DNA from: Adenanthera pavonina
Lineage: Eukaryota > Streptophyta > Magnoliopsida > Fabales > Fabaceae
DNA length: 64,000 bases
Assembly (NCBI GenBank): GCA_026686845.1
Contig: JAIVEN010000012.1
Span: 64,501 to 128,500, forward strand
Direction of reading: 5' to 3'
The position numbers and the translations under genes were made by a program. The first letter of the stretch is position 1; each line of letters opens with the position of its first letter. Below are positions 34,961 through 45,573 of the stretch, in pieces. The notes below the pieces were generated by a model that worked only from the letters and a program-made list of their open reading frames with translations, was not told the origin of the DNA and made no database searches.

Positions 34961-36760
34961 TTATGTTCTCCTTTTAGGTACCCAAATTTGTTTGGGTCCT
35001 TTCAGGTCAGTATATTTTTCCCTAGTTGTAGATGCAACTTTGGGAACCCATTTAACTTTCCTGTCAAACCCATTTTTCTTCAAAACACAGGAACTGGAGA
35101 TATGTCCCTTTTTATTATAGAAATGACAAGTAGTGAATGGACTGCTAGATTGAGATGCAGGAAGAAAACAGTGCAGATAATACTTTTGTCTAGCATGCCT
35201 TGGTTGATCATATGTTTCAATGTGATGTGATGCATTGGTTTTCTTTTTATTGTTCTCAGCATGCACAAGTTGTCTTTTATAGGCATTCTGATTTTTCTTC
35301 CTAATCTTTTCCTTGATAGCACACGGATCATAGCCAAGACCAGCTTTTTCTTGTGATATTCTTTGGCTCCCCATCAAGGCAAACAACATATCTTTACCTC
35401 TAGTGAGCCTAGACATGCTTTTAACTAAATAGTCATTAGTTTGCTTAAGTTCAGTGCATGAAGTGCAGCAAACAGATTCAGTAGCAGGTAAAGAGGTATT
35501 TTCAGAAACTATGCTTTGAGATTCCAGCTTATTTATTCTTTTCTTTGCCAATTTCAGTTCTTTAGCAATTTTAATGAATTCATCATGAAGCTCATGAAAT
35601 GCATCTTGTAATTCAGAATAGGAAGGTTCAGATTCATATACCTCTTCTTCCTGATCACTGCTGCATGAGGGTGTGGCTTCTTCAGAGGCAAGTGCCATCA
35701 GACAGATGTTGGCAATCTCATCTTCATCTTCTTCTTCCTCATCTGAGCTGTTGCCCCATATGGATGAGATATAGGCTTTCTTCTTCTTCCCTTTGTCTGC
35801 AGCTTTCTTTTCTTTTTCTTGCTTCTTCATGAATTGGGGGCAGTCCCACTTAATGTGACCCTGCTTCTTGCACTCATAGCAAGTCACAGGTTCTTTCATC
35901 TCTTTCTTGCTTTCTCCAGCAACTCCCCTTTTGAAGAACTTCTTGTTCTTCTTCTTGCTGTAGAATCTTCCAAATTTCCTGACCATCATAGCTAGAGTTT
36001 CCTCATCCAGCTCATCTCCTTCATCAGATTCTTCTTCTTTTTCATCAGCAGCTTTGAGGGCAAGGCCTTTCTTCTTTCTGTCCAGTCCAGCTTCCTTGAG
36101 TGCTTTGATTTTTCCTTCATACTCCTCAAGGTTGCCAAAGAGAGCTATGACAGAGGCCATTGATTCTCCTCTGGCTTCTTCTATTGCTGTTACCTTGGGC
36201 TGCCATTCCAGAGGGAGAGCTCTGAGTATTTTTCTTACTTTCTCAGACTGAGTGTATTCCTTTCCCAGGCTTTTTAGTTAATTCACAATGAGGGTGAATC
36301 TCTTTTGTAGCTCCTTTACAGTTTCCCCTTCACCCATTCTGAAGCTTTCATACTCCCTAATGCACGTGTTCAGCCTGTTCTCCCTAACTCCAGATGTTCC
36401 TTCATGTGCAATCTGCAGAGTATCCCACATTCCTTTTGCAGTGGTGCATTGTGAGACTCTGTAGAATTCGTCCTGGTTCTGGGCACTGACTAAACAATGC
36501 TTTGCTTTGAAATTCAGTAGGACTCTCCTTCTGTCCTCATCATTCCATTCTGCTTCCAGCTTCTCTTTGTGTCCTCCATCTTTAGTTAGAGCCATTAGAA
36601 TGAAATCTCCTTTTTCAATGACTGACCAGATGTCAAGGTCAATTGATTGAAGGTAGATCTGCATCCTCATCTTCCAGTACCCATAATGCTCTCCACTGAA
36701 GCCTGGTGGTCTGTTAGTGTTATTTCCCTCAGGAAGTATGCTTTCTCCAAAGCCAGCCAT
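34961..36760 (-). pseudogene. Gag of element A, one nonsense codon
   Basis: ATG 36760 (MAGFGESILPEGNN) starts about 40 nt after the primer site and the stop is TAA at 34961, 599 codons in all. Residues 10-160 are a DUF4219/UBN2-like capsid region (FSGEHYGYWKMRMQIYLQSI, MWDTLQIAHEGT). A TAA at codon 161 (36280-36278) interrupts it where B reads Gln. Then comes a Lys-rich stretch, zinc knuckle CYECKKQGHIKWDC (294-307), an acidic EEEEDEDE run, and an imperfect second knuckle CHFYNKKGHISSSC (545-558) in which Tyr replaces the second Cys. The end is QIWVPKRRT. The structural role in virus-like particles follows from family knowledge. Confidence 0.9.
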
Positions 36761-36800
36761 CTTTATTCCCTAACTGTAAGATCCTTTGAGTGGGAAACCG

Positions 36801-36813
36801 GGCTCTGATACCA
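36801..36813 (-). other. Primer-binding site of element A (initiator Met tRNA)
   Basis: The minus strand reads TGGTATCAGAGCC, separated from the LTR end by two bases. It is complementary to the 3' end of initiator tRNA-Met and identical to that of element B. Confidence 0.9.
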
Positions 36814-36815
36814 CT

Positions 36816-38691
36816 TGTTAGCAAGGCTGACTTCCCAAGAGGGGGGTGAATTGGGAAGATTGCAATTTTTCTGCACAAAGTGTGATGTAAGTGAAGATAT
36901 CACAATATAATGAAAATAATGTGTAAAATAGAGCAGGCTGAAAAATAAAGATAGGGAGAAGAAGACTCAGTAATTTATCCTGGTTCGGTCTTTCCACTTG
37001 ACCTACATCCAGTCCCTAAGACACCTCTTGGGATTTATCCACTATACAGCAAGGATATCAATGGGCTTCTTGCTAAGGCCACAGTACACGAGTATGCTCT
37101 GTTTCTGAGCTCTCTCAAACTCTCCAAGCACTTTCACTATGTGCTTCTCAATCCTCTTGTGAATACCTCTCACAAGTAAATCTATCTTTCAGATGAAGAG
37201 TAGATTGATTACAATGAAATAACTCTCTTAAAAAGAGTAGATATGAAAGTTTCAGTACAAGTATAGAAGTTAAGAGGGTAAAAGCTTTTGAGAAAAGATT
37301 TAGCAGAAATTAGGTACACACACGTTTTTTTTGTTTTTTTTTCTTGTGTTTCACAACTTCAAATGTTGTTGTATTTATAGATTTAGGTCTCAGATGTCCG
37401 TTAGAGACTTTAATCTATCCGTTGGAGAAGTTATCCAACGGTTACTCTGAAAAACTATCCATTTACCAACCGCATTTAATGTTTCTGACATACTGAAATT
37501 CAAATTTTGGCTGGTCAACAGACGAATTTCGAAGGAACCGAAAGTTAAAGCTTCCAACGTTACAACACGAAGTTCGTCTGTTCATTAAGTGAAATTCGAA
37601 TTTTGAAACTTACAAAACATTTTCACAATGTGTCATACGAATTTTCAAGAAGAAAGTTTTTCGGTTAAGTGTGAACAGTGTTTTCAATTTGCTACAGTGC
37701 CCTCGAAATTCGAATTTTGGTTTCCCAAAATTCGTCTGTCCACTGGATGTTTAAAGAGACACAGTAGTTTACTTTCTTCGAAATTCAAATTTTGAAAGAG
37801 TGAAATTCGTCTGTCAGAGAGACTCTTTCAAGACTAATTTCATCATTCGAATGTTGTAAGTTCTTATCATTCGTATGTCAATGTTTCACTTAAACAGACT
37901 TAAGATTTTTGCTTCTGAAATTCAAATTTTAATGTTCAAAGTTCGTCTGTCAGAGAGCAGTTTTGAAACTTAAATCATTCTTGATCTCAGATGAACTTTA
38001 ACATAGTTTCAGACGAATTTCTTCTATTTTCTCAAATTTTGTTTTGTCTGAAATTCGAATTTTGAAGACTTAAAGTTCGTCTGTTGCAAAGAAGCTTCTC
38101 TCAGACTTTTATGAAAATTCGCATGTTGGAAGTTCAAAATTCGTCTGTCAGAGAGCATTTATCAAACTCAATTTCATTTTGATTTCAGCTGCATTGTATC
38201 ATAGTCTCAGATGAATTTCTTTGGTTTTCACAAACTTCATTTTTCTTGAAATTCGAATTTTGAAAGTGTGAAGTTCGTCTGTTACCAGAAAGGCTTCTTT
38301 CAGATTAGATGAAAATTCAAATTTTGAACAATCAAAATTTGTCTGACAGAGAGCCATCTTTTCAGACTTATTCAGTTTCAGCTCGAAATTCGAATTTCCA
38401 AAGGCAAAGTTCGAATTTCCAACTTGATAGTTCAGCTTAATCTTTCAACCTTCGTCTGTTTGTGGGTGTTTTTCAAATAGGTAAAGATTTAACACAAAAT
38501 CAAGGTTTGAAAACATCTTTTGCTCAAATCAAAATCTTTTACCCAATCATAACAAAAACTAAAGATCCTACTAGAGATCTAACAACAAATACTCAGAAAA
38601 TCTTCACTTGGAACAGCTTTGATCTCCTTTGATATCTTCAATCCAAGCTCTTGAATGTTGGTTTGGAATCATCAAAACTCTTGATTCAACA
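36816..38691 (-). repeat. 5' LTR of element A
   Basis: 1876 bp, with the same ends as the 3' LTR. Perfect AAATTCGAATTT palindromes occur at 37592, 37706, 38051, 38249 and 38386, each followed within about 15-30 bp by an AAnTTCGTCTG box. The right flank CCAAT (38692-38696) is the target duplication. Confidence 0.95.
37371..37380 (-). promoter_or_regulatory. TATA box of the 5' LTR of element A
   Basis: The minus strand reads CTATAAATAC, at the downstream edge of the palindrome-rich U3. The same box is in the 3' LTR (27034-27043), in B (about 18598) and in solo LTR E (about 48521). It should drive the genomic RNA. Confidence 0.7.
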
Positions 38692-39235
38692 CCAATCATG
38701 TCCTAAAGAGTCCCATGCAACAGCTGTGAAGAGAATTTTTAGATATCTAATTGGAACATCACATATAGGACTTTGGTATCCAAAGGACAATGGAGAAGAG
38801 CTTGTAGAATATATTGATGCTGACTTTGCTGGATCCAAAACTAACAAAAAGAGCACAAGTGAGATGTGCCAATTTCTCAGAGGATCTCTGATTTCATGGT
38901 TCAGCAACAAATAGAATAGTGTAGCTCTCTCTATAATAGAAGCTGAATATATAGCTATTAGGAGCATACTTGGCATCAAGAGACATGAAATACTAATTAG
39001 ATGTGATAATCAAAGTGCCATCAATATCACAAAAAATCCTGCCATGCATTCAAGAACAAAACACATTAAAGTTAGACATTACTTCATACGGGATCATGTT
39101 TTGAAAAAAGACATCATGTTAGAGTTTGTCCCAACTGAAGATCAAATTGTAGATATCCTAACCAAACCACTACCAAGAGACAGATACTGTAAGATCAGAA
39201 GAGAATTAGGAATGGTAAATCCTAATGAACTGTAA
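38692..39235 (+). pseudogene. Pol of element C, RT end and RNase H
   Basis: This continues the RT frame interrupted by element A (SCPKESHATAVKRIFRYL), then RNase H with YIDADFAGSKTNKKST, a stop at the position of the KKQN segment, CDNQSAINITKN, and the C-terminus RRELGMVNPNEL with stop at 39233-39235. A small deletion near 38950 removes part of the segment between STAEAEY and CDNQ. It is non-functional. Confidence 0.85.
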
Positions 39236-40183
39236 GCAAGTCTCTAAATGTATCTATTTAATTTTCTGAAGTTATATTATTAAAATTTATACTAACTTAA
39301 GCATTAGAGTATGTTTAAGATGTTTTGCAGTACCCTCATGAGCTTAAATGATAGAAAAATCAACGTAATGGAGTATATCAGACCTACTGAAGAAGGCATG
39401 AAAATTTGAATTTTCAAGCCCTATCTGTAAGTTCAATCATGCAAAATTTGCATTTTGGATGCTGTTAGATGAATTTCCATGCTAGATTATGATTTTGAAA
39501 GAGTTGGCATGCTTAAAAATCAAACTTAAGTGCTAAACAGACAAATTTCAGTGCCTCACATGTTATTACAGTACTCTTAAGTAGGTCGAAGTTCATCTGT
39601 TGCTTGGAGGAAATTCGAATTTCCAAATGTTGATATGAGCATTTACTGTGTTCAACGTACGAATTTTAACAACTTAAAATTCACATCTCACAAATTTCTT
39701 TACAAATTCTTAAAATTCAAATTTTTAACTTCAAATTTCATCTGTTGAACATCTTTTGCTTGTGTGCTTCACATTGAATTCTCAAAAATTCAAACTTTAG
39801 GGGCATAACATGTGTCTGTTGAAGCACCTATTGATGAAGAGTCTCTATTAGACAAATTTCAGACCTGAAATTCATCTGTTGAATGTATTCTTCTTGTTTT
39901 CCTCATAATTGAAGTCTCAAAATTTGAACTTTGATGACTTAAAGTTCGTCTATTGAAGAGTATGTCCATAACTAAGCCTTTGACAAATGAACTTTAAGGA
40001 TGAAAATTTGTCTGTCAGATAGTTTCTCTATGATAAGTAGGCTATGTAACCACTCAAAATTCAAATTTTCCCCTTAAAATTTGTCTATTGTCTCTGTCTC
40101 AAAGCTGTTCATCTCCTCTCTTAATTTCTCATTAATTCCTTTGGTGGACCTTTATTTCCCACCATTTAAACTCCTACCTGCAC
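39236..40183 (+). repeat. Pol-ORF3 spacer of C with LTR-like short repeats
   Basis: No gene. Repeated motif remnants include GGAAATTCGAATTTCC (39608), AAGTTCATCTGTTG and AAAGTTCGTCTATTG (39590 and 39941), and CAGACAAATTTCAG (39539). These are decayed forms of the U3 palindrome and TTCGTCTGT boxes. The spacer runs up to the TATA box before ORF3. Confidence 0.6.
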
Positions 40184-40193
40184 CTTATAAACC
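40181..40193 (+). promoter_or_regulatory. TATA box upstream of ORF3 in element C
   Basis: CACCTTATAAACC, with TATAAA starting 45 nt before ATG 40231. Identical core and spacing to B on the opposite strand. An extra in-frame ATG lies at 40225. Confidence 0.55.
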
Positions 40194-40230
40194 CCTTCCA
40201 AGCATCTCTTACTAACAATCCATCATGAAA

Positions 40231-41708
40231 ATGGCAAAGATTAGGAATCCTAACATTGGAACAAAGGAGTCCAAATTAAAATGAACTGTCAAGTCCCAAT
40301 ACGCATCTAAAGAAGGGAAAAAAAAGAAGAGAAAGGGTGAATCCAGTAAGGGAATTTCTTCCAAAAGGCAAAGAACAACATCCAAGGCTGAATCAAAGAA
40401 GCCTGTCCCTGTTGTTGCTACCTCTACCTCGTCTAGCACTGAGTCTAAGGGACTGAAGTTAATAATTGAACCTCTATGTAGCACTGCTCAAATCTTAGAG
40501 GAATACACCACAAAATTTGTGAGCAAAAAGCTAATACCTTATTGTACCAATTTGAAAGATTTCCTTGTGTCCAACAACTTTGATGCTGTGATATAGAGGT
40601 GAATCATAACAGCAAGAAGGGACTTCTGAGGCTATCCCACACACTCAGCCTTCACCTCAATTGTCTCAACCTATTTCTCCTCTATCATAGCTCTCTTAGC
40701 CACCTTAATCCTCTACTCTATCCACTTGGTCCAAGCCAACCTTAGTCACTGAGCTGTATGATAGCCTTTCCTCATTAATGCTAAGCATCAGAGAGGATCA
40801 GAATGCCAAGTATGCTCACTTACAAGATCAAATCACTCAATTGGCAAAGAATCTGAAGGTGATTGCTAATTCCTATGAAGACATCAGAGATGTTATCCCC
40901 ACTACATTAGCTTCACCTCAGCCTGGACCTTCTAAGCCTACAAAATCTGTATCTCCTGTACCTCCAAGCCCATTTGAATTAGAATCTCCAGAACCTACTG
41001 TAACAAATGTTACTACTGGAGCTACTGATACTACTGCTACCCTACAAGCCTCCAGCAATGAGACAAACCCTAGTCCAACTTTGGACTATACCATGGAGGA
41101 AAAGGCCCTTAGGAAGAAGGCTCTCACGAGCCTATGATGGAGGATCTTGCTCAGGAATCACTTTTGTCATCTCAAGAGTTTGAGAAAATGGAGAAACTTA
41201 TTGTAACTATCACCTCTACACCCATCATTCAAGCTACTTTAAATAAGAAGTGAAGCATCATGCTTTATGTGAATATTGCTGCCATTGTTCATGATGCAAC
41301 TGTGCAAGTTCAGAAGACAAGACTTGATAAAATGTTTCCTCCTCCTATTCCTCAACCTCCATCTCCTAAATATGGTCTGTCAATAGAACAAAGAGCCAAA
41401 TTAGCCAACCTTTAAAAGGGAAGTTCAAGAAATCATCTCAGACGCTGAAGAGGATCTTCCTAGAATACCTCAATCCTCAATCTGTGCCATTCATCCTAAT
41501 TCCTCTTCAAGCAATTCCCATAACACATATACCTCCTCCCTTTATGCATGCTCTAGTTGCTGATGATGCCAAAAAGGGGGAGAAGAAAGACATACAAACT
41601 GGGAAATTTGAGGCAGGGCAATCAAGACAATTAGGCAAAACATATGCAAGAAGAAGATCAAGTTTAAGACTAGGAAGGAGTGATAAGCTAGAACTACCTA
41701 GAGCTTAG
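40231..41708 (+). pseudogene. Third ORF of element C, domain deleted
   Basis: It starts MAKIRNPN, with a stop at codon 17, and codon 47 is CAA (Gln) where A and B have stops. At about 40596-40605 the sequence jumps from VSNNFDAVI straight to QQEGTSEA, removing some 250 codons: the entire plant-transposon-like domain. The coiled coil (LMLSIREDQNAKYAHLQDQI, 40778 onward) and proline-rich linkers remain, then frameshifts and stops. The basic tail KTYARRR and the internal polypurine tract (41569-41585) remain. Confidence 0.75.
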
Positions 41709-42031
41709 ATCCTAGGGCTATGTACTTGCTATATAATTTTTCATCTTTTGTAGTTTTTCTTGTAATGTCATGTATATGTACTTGTTATATAATTTTGCAT
41801 CTTCTGTAGTTTCTTTTGTAATGCCATGCACTTGTACTTGCTTTATGTTTTAATTGAATACCTGTACTTAATTTCAATTGAATCAATACAATATGTTCTC
41901 CATATTTCCCTTTCTAATCTCTTATATTCTCATCTTTAAAACATGTACTATATTTACCTTTAAATTTTAATGCATATGTTGAGGGGGAGCTCTTAAAAGC
42001 AAACCCAAGTACAAGTTGTTTTGTCATCATC

Positions 42032-42045
42032 AAAAAGGGGAAGAA
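42032..42045 (+). other. Polypurine tract of element C
   Basis: AAAAAGGGGAAGAA directly before the 3' LTR start TGTTGAATC. One G is replaced by A compared with A. Confidence 0.85.
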
Positions 42046-43552
42046 TGTTGAATCAACTATTTTGATCATTCCAAATAACTAGAGCTTGGAAGGAAAATAT
42101 CAAATGAGTATAAGAGCATACAAGTGAAAAAATCCAATGAGAAATGTGTGAAGATTTAGTTGTTAGGATTTCTCACAATGTACAAGGGGTAAAAAGCTTT
42201 GATTTCTACTTATTTATGTTCTCACAGTATTTAGACAAGTGTTTTCATAGTTATCCTTTGTTAACATATGTTAGATTTTGAAAATACAGACTAACAGATG
42301 AACTTTGCTATTAATTCTCATATGTTTTGTGTGAAATTTGAACTTTACTTGCTGAAATTCAAAGTTCCAAAGTTATCATCTCTAATAGACGAATTTCAAG
42401 TTCTGAAATTCAAATTTCAAGTAAAGCATAGTTGGCAAAATGTGCAAAATTCATCTGAAGCCTTGTTAAAATTTTAATGATATGAAAGTGCAAAAATCAG
42501 TCCCTCTGACAGATGAACTTTAGATTTCAAAATTTGAATTTTGAAATAAAAACTTGTGAGACTTGTTAGAGCATGTCTTTGACAGGCAAATTTTGAAATG
42601 CAAAATTTGAATTTCAAAGAGCAGAACTTTTGTATCAAGTTGAGCTTGCCATTGACAGACAAATTTTGGCCTCCAAAATTCAAATTTTGAGTGCATTGCA
42701 AAAACATAAGATAGCTATTCATACTCAACATTTGAAGTTTAAATATGAAAATTCATATGCTTCAACATGGGATATATTTTACAAATTCAAAATTTAAATT
42801 TCACTCTTAAACAGACAAATTTTGGAAGTTCAACATTAAAGTCTTTAATTCATGGTCTCTATGAAATTCATCTATTGACACCAAAAATTATAATTTCAGT
42901 ATGTCAAACACATTAAATATAGTTGGTGAACAGCTAGTTTTGTAGAATAACTGTTGGCAAATGTCTATAATAACTAGATCTTGTGTCTAACAACTAGTTT
43001 AGTCACAAATCAATAAATATAGCTTCATTTGAAGTTGTGGGTAATGAATTTATACTGTAAATACTGAAAGTCTGCTAAAATCTCTAGTCAATGTATTTTA
43101 CTCTCTCACACTTCATTTATTGCACTTCAACTATCATATTTACTCTGAATTAGAAAGTTTTTCATTCTATATAAATTTTTTCTTCATCTGGAACAAGGAT
43201 TGTCTTGTGAGGATTTCTCACAAGGGATTTGAGAAACACTTTGTAAGAGTATAGTTTTGAAAGCACTTAGAATAGAGCACAAGCTTGTACTATGGCATTA
43301 CAAGAAACCCACTGAATTTTTATAAGATAGTGAAAAATCTCAAGTGATGGCTTGAGGACTGGATGTAGGTCAAGTGGATCAGACCCAACTAGGATAAATT
43401 TCTATATCCTCTCCTCTTTTATCTTACATCTGCTCTACTCTTTTTGTACTCTATTTTCTGCAAACTTCTACTATTGCTGTTACATCACGTTTTTGTAAAA
43501 AAAAATTGAACTTCCCAATTCACCCGTTCTTGGGAAGCCAACAAACCTAACA
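42046..43552 (+). repeat. 3' LTR of element C
   Basis: It starts TGTTGAATCAACTATTTTGA and ends CCAACAAACCTAACA, 1507 bp. It contains the same U3 motif array, much decayed (for example TAGACGAATTTCAAG near 42388), and the ATAAATATAGCTTCATTTG TATA region near 43010. The 5' partner LTR is missing, so no TSD can be tested (right flank ATTCT). Confidence 0.85.
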
Positions 43553-43850
43553 ATTCTGTATCAATTTGACATTGATCTCCCAAAATTTGACAGTAACAGT
43601 TAAATAATTTGCAAGTGATCTTCCAAAATTTAATAAGGAAGATTGAAAAAATTTTAAAACTTATTTTGTATGAATTTAATACTAATATTTCAAAATTTGA
43701 CACTAACAATAGAATAATTTGTAACAAATCCTCTAAGATTTAACAAACAATATTTAAAAAATTTCACCTTATTAAATCTTGAAAGATTAGTTGCAAATTG
43801 TTTTATTGTCAGTGTAAAATTAAAATTGTTGAAATTTCATGTTGGGTCCT
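43553..43850. repeat. Cluster of two direct and one inverted ~70-bp repeats
   Basis: Unit 1 (about 43575-43640) has AAAATTTGACAGTAACAG, AATAATTTGCAAGTGATCTT and AAATTTAATAAGG. Unit 2 (about 43690-43760) repeats the order with changes. Unit 3 (about 43768-43832) is the reverse complement (CTTATTAAATCTTG, AGTTGCAAATTGTTTTATTG, CAGTGTAAAATT). Units 2 and 3 lie head to head and could fold into a hairpin. The origin is unknown. Confidence 0.6.
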
Positions 43851-43969
43851 TCATTGAAATTACCAAATAGTTAAAGATAATGTGTATGTATGTTATATAT
43901 TATGATAATAGTGGAAGAGGTTAACCTTACACATACGCACATTTGTTACTATGTAGGGATGGTGGCATC

Positions 43970-45568
43970 TATAACACCTAGTATCTTTACCCCTAAGGAA
44001 GCTAAACAAACCCGTACAGAAGTAGAGTCATGTCTAAAAAGAGGATCTTAAAAAATATTTAAAAAATAGAAATATTTGAATTTTAAAGAATATTTTCACA
44101 ATAATTTTCAGCGAAAAGAAACAAACTTTGAAAAAGAATAATTAAATAAAGTAAAATGGTTTTGACATGGTTCTAGATCCATACTGAAGCTAAATGAGTC
44201 CTTTATAAAGTAAAAATACTGCCCTGTCCTTGGTTTCACTAGAAAAATTCAGAAAAATTCTTTCACTAAATCTGCCTGGAATTTTACAGCCCTTCTATTT
44301 ATTTTGAGAGCTACAAAGCTCAGATTCCTTCCATTCTTGGCCTGTTGGAAAGCTTATTCAATCTACTTCATCTAACAATATTTCCAAGGAAAAATAATGT
44401 AGTTTACAACATTAAAACTGTAAACAAGCATGCTAGCATGGAATTCGAGCTCAAAACCTTATACTTTCATTGATAACTTTAATACATGGTTCTAAGACTA
44501 TATCTAGACTCGATTACATTCTCATAACATCATATTCTTAGCTAGAACAAAATGTAGTAGCCTAACCATGCATTACAACATATCTTATTCATTTATATGT
44601 CCTAATAATACTTATCATGTTGTACAGTACATACGTAACGGCAAAATAGTATATTTACAATCAAAACATTAATGGGACACAATCTTTAGTTCTTCATTTC
44701 ACCACTTGTTTCCCTTTCCTAGCAAAGGTGCCTAGTCTTATACAGTTGGAGGATGGGGGTGAGATTCAGGGAGAATCTCAATAGTGCAAACCAAACATAC
44801 AATTCAAGCATGTACAATATTGGAATTCATTTAGCTCAGCCACAATTACAGCATATGAGTGCACATATCCATTCAAAGCAATACACAAGGCCAAGGCATG
44901 TTACCAATCATCATTCATGCAACCTATCACATGCTTTTATCATGGCAAGCACACATAGTACATTCACAATATCACAATACTTGAAAGTCATGAGAGGAGT
45001 ACACTACCTGGAATCCAACGTCTATTAGGAGTTCCAATTCAGTTCCTTGGGGATTGGAAGTAGATACTAAATCCTAAAAGAGAATAATAATATTCTAAAT
45101 ATTATTCCCTTATTTAATATCTTCTTATAAACCTGAAATCCCCAAAATACCCACATACTGTGATTTATGAGCTTTATTTAAGCTTTTTATAATTCTAGGG
45201 AAATTTCGACAGTATTCTTGCTTAATAACTAGACTTTTCCTTGTTTTAATTTGGGCAGTATTTCCTATTAAAAATTTCCCATTTCCAACTATTAATTTGA
45301 GCAGAACTTTCCCACAAAGTTGCTCAATCTAATTTAAAATTGACAAAATACTAACAAGCTAGCATAGAAGCTCCGTGCGGGAGCTTACCTAGACTAAAGC
45401 CTTGCCTTCTTACTTCTTGAACGAGCTATAACATACAAATTTTTATTTTTCCTAGAGTTAAATAAGTTAAATTATAGTGTAGAGATATTTAGGAGAAATG
45501 GGATAGGTTAGGAATGATTTTTTGGGCATGGTAGAGGCTTAGAATAGTTAAAATGGGCTAGGATAGCA
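43970..45568 (-). other. Probable degraded R-like gypsy LTR segment
   Basis: No coding signal. TATAACACCTAGTATC near 43972 and GGGGGTGAGATTCAGGGAGA near 44755 (with matching GAATCTCAA) correspond in order to landmarks of R1, so this is probably an older R-like LTR read on the minus strand. Its ends are not clear, and R2 begins beside it. Confidence 0.35.
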
Positions 45569-45573
45569 TATTG

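Larger units (their letters stand above)
26480..38691 (-). mobile_element. Sirevirus-like Ty1/copia element A, nearly complete, 12.2 kb
   Basis: The ends are TGTTAGCAAGG and TTGATTCAACA with a perfect TSD CCAAT (26475-26479 and 38692-38696), inserted into the RT/RNase H region of element C. It has two LTRs of 1875 and 1876 bp, a primer site, gag, pol, a third ORF and a polypurine tract, all in minus orientation. By eye the LTRs differ at about 30 positions (near 1.7 per cent), nearly all transitions, so this is the youngest insertion here. Single nonsense changes in gag, pol and ORF3 mean it is probably not autonomous today. Confidence 0.95.
23808..43552 (+). mobile_element. Sirevirus-like Ty1/copia element C, 5' end missing, split by A
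   Basis: Plus-strand relative of A and B. The 5' LTR, primer site and about 180 codons of gag are missing at the junction near 23808. Gag, protease and integrase follow. An RT deletion lies near 26180, then element A is inserted between 26474 and 38692. The rest of RNase H, the spacer, ORF3 and the 3' LTR come after 38696. The reading IC ARF Q / SCPKES continues across A, so the two halves are one element. All frames are damaged. Confidence 0.9.

Noticed and set aside
36801..36813. tRNA gene from the Met-tRNA-like sequence
   Set aside because: Only the 13-nt primer complement is present next to an LTR; no cloverleaf.
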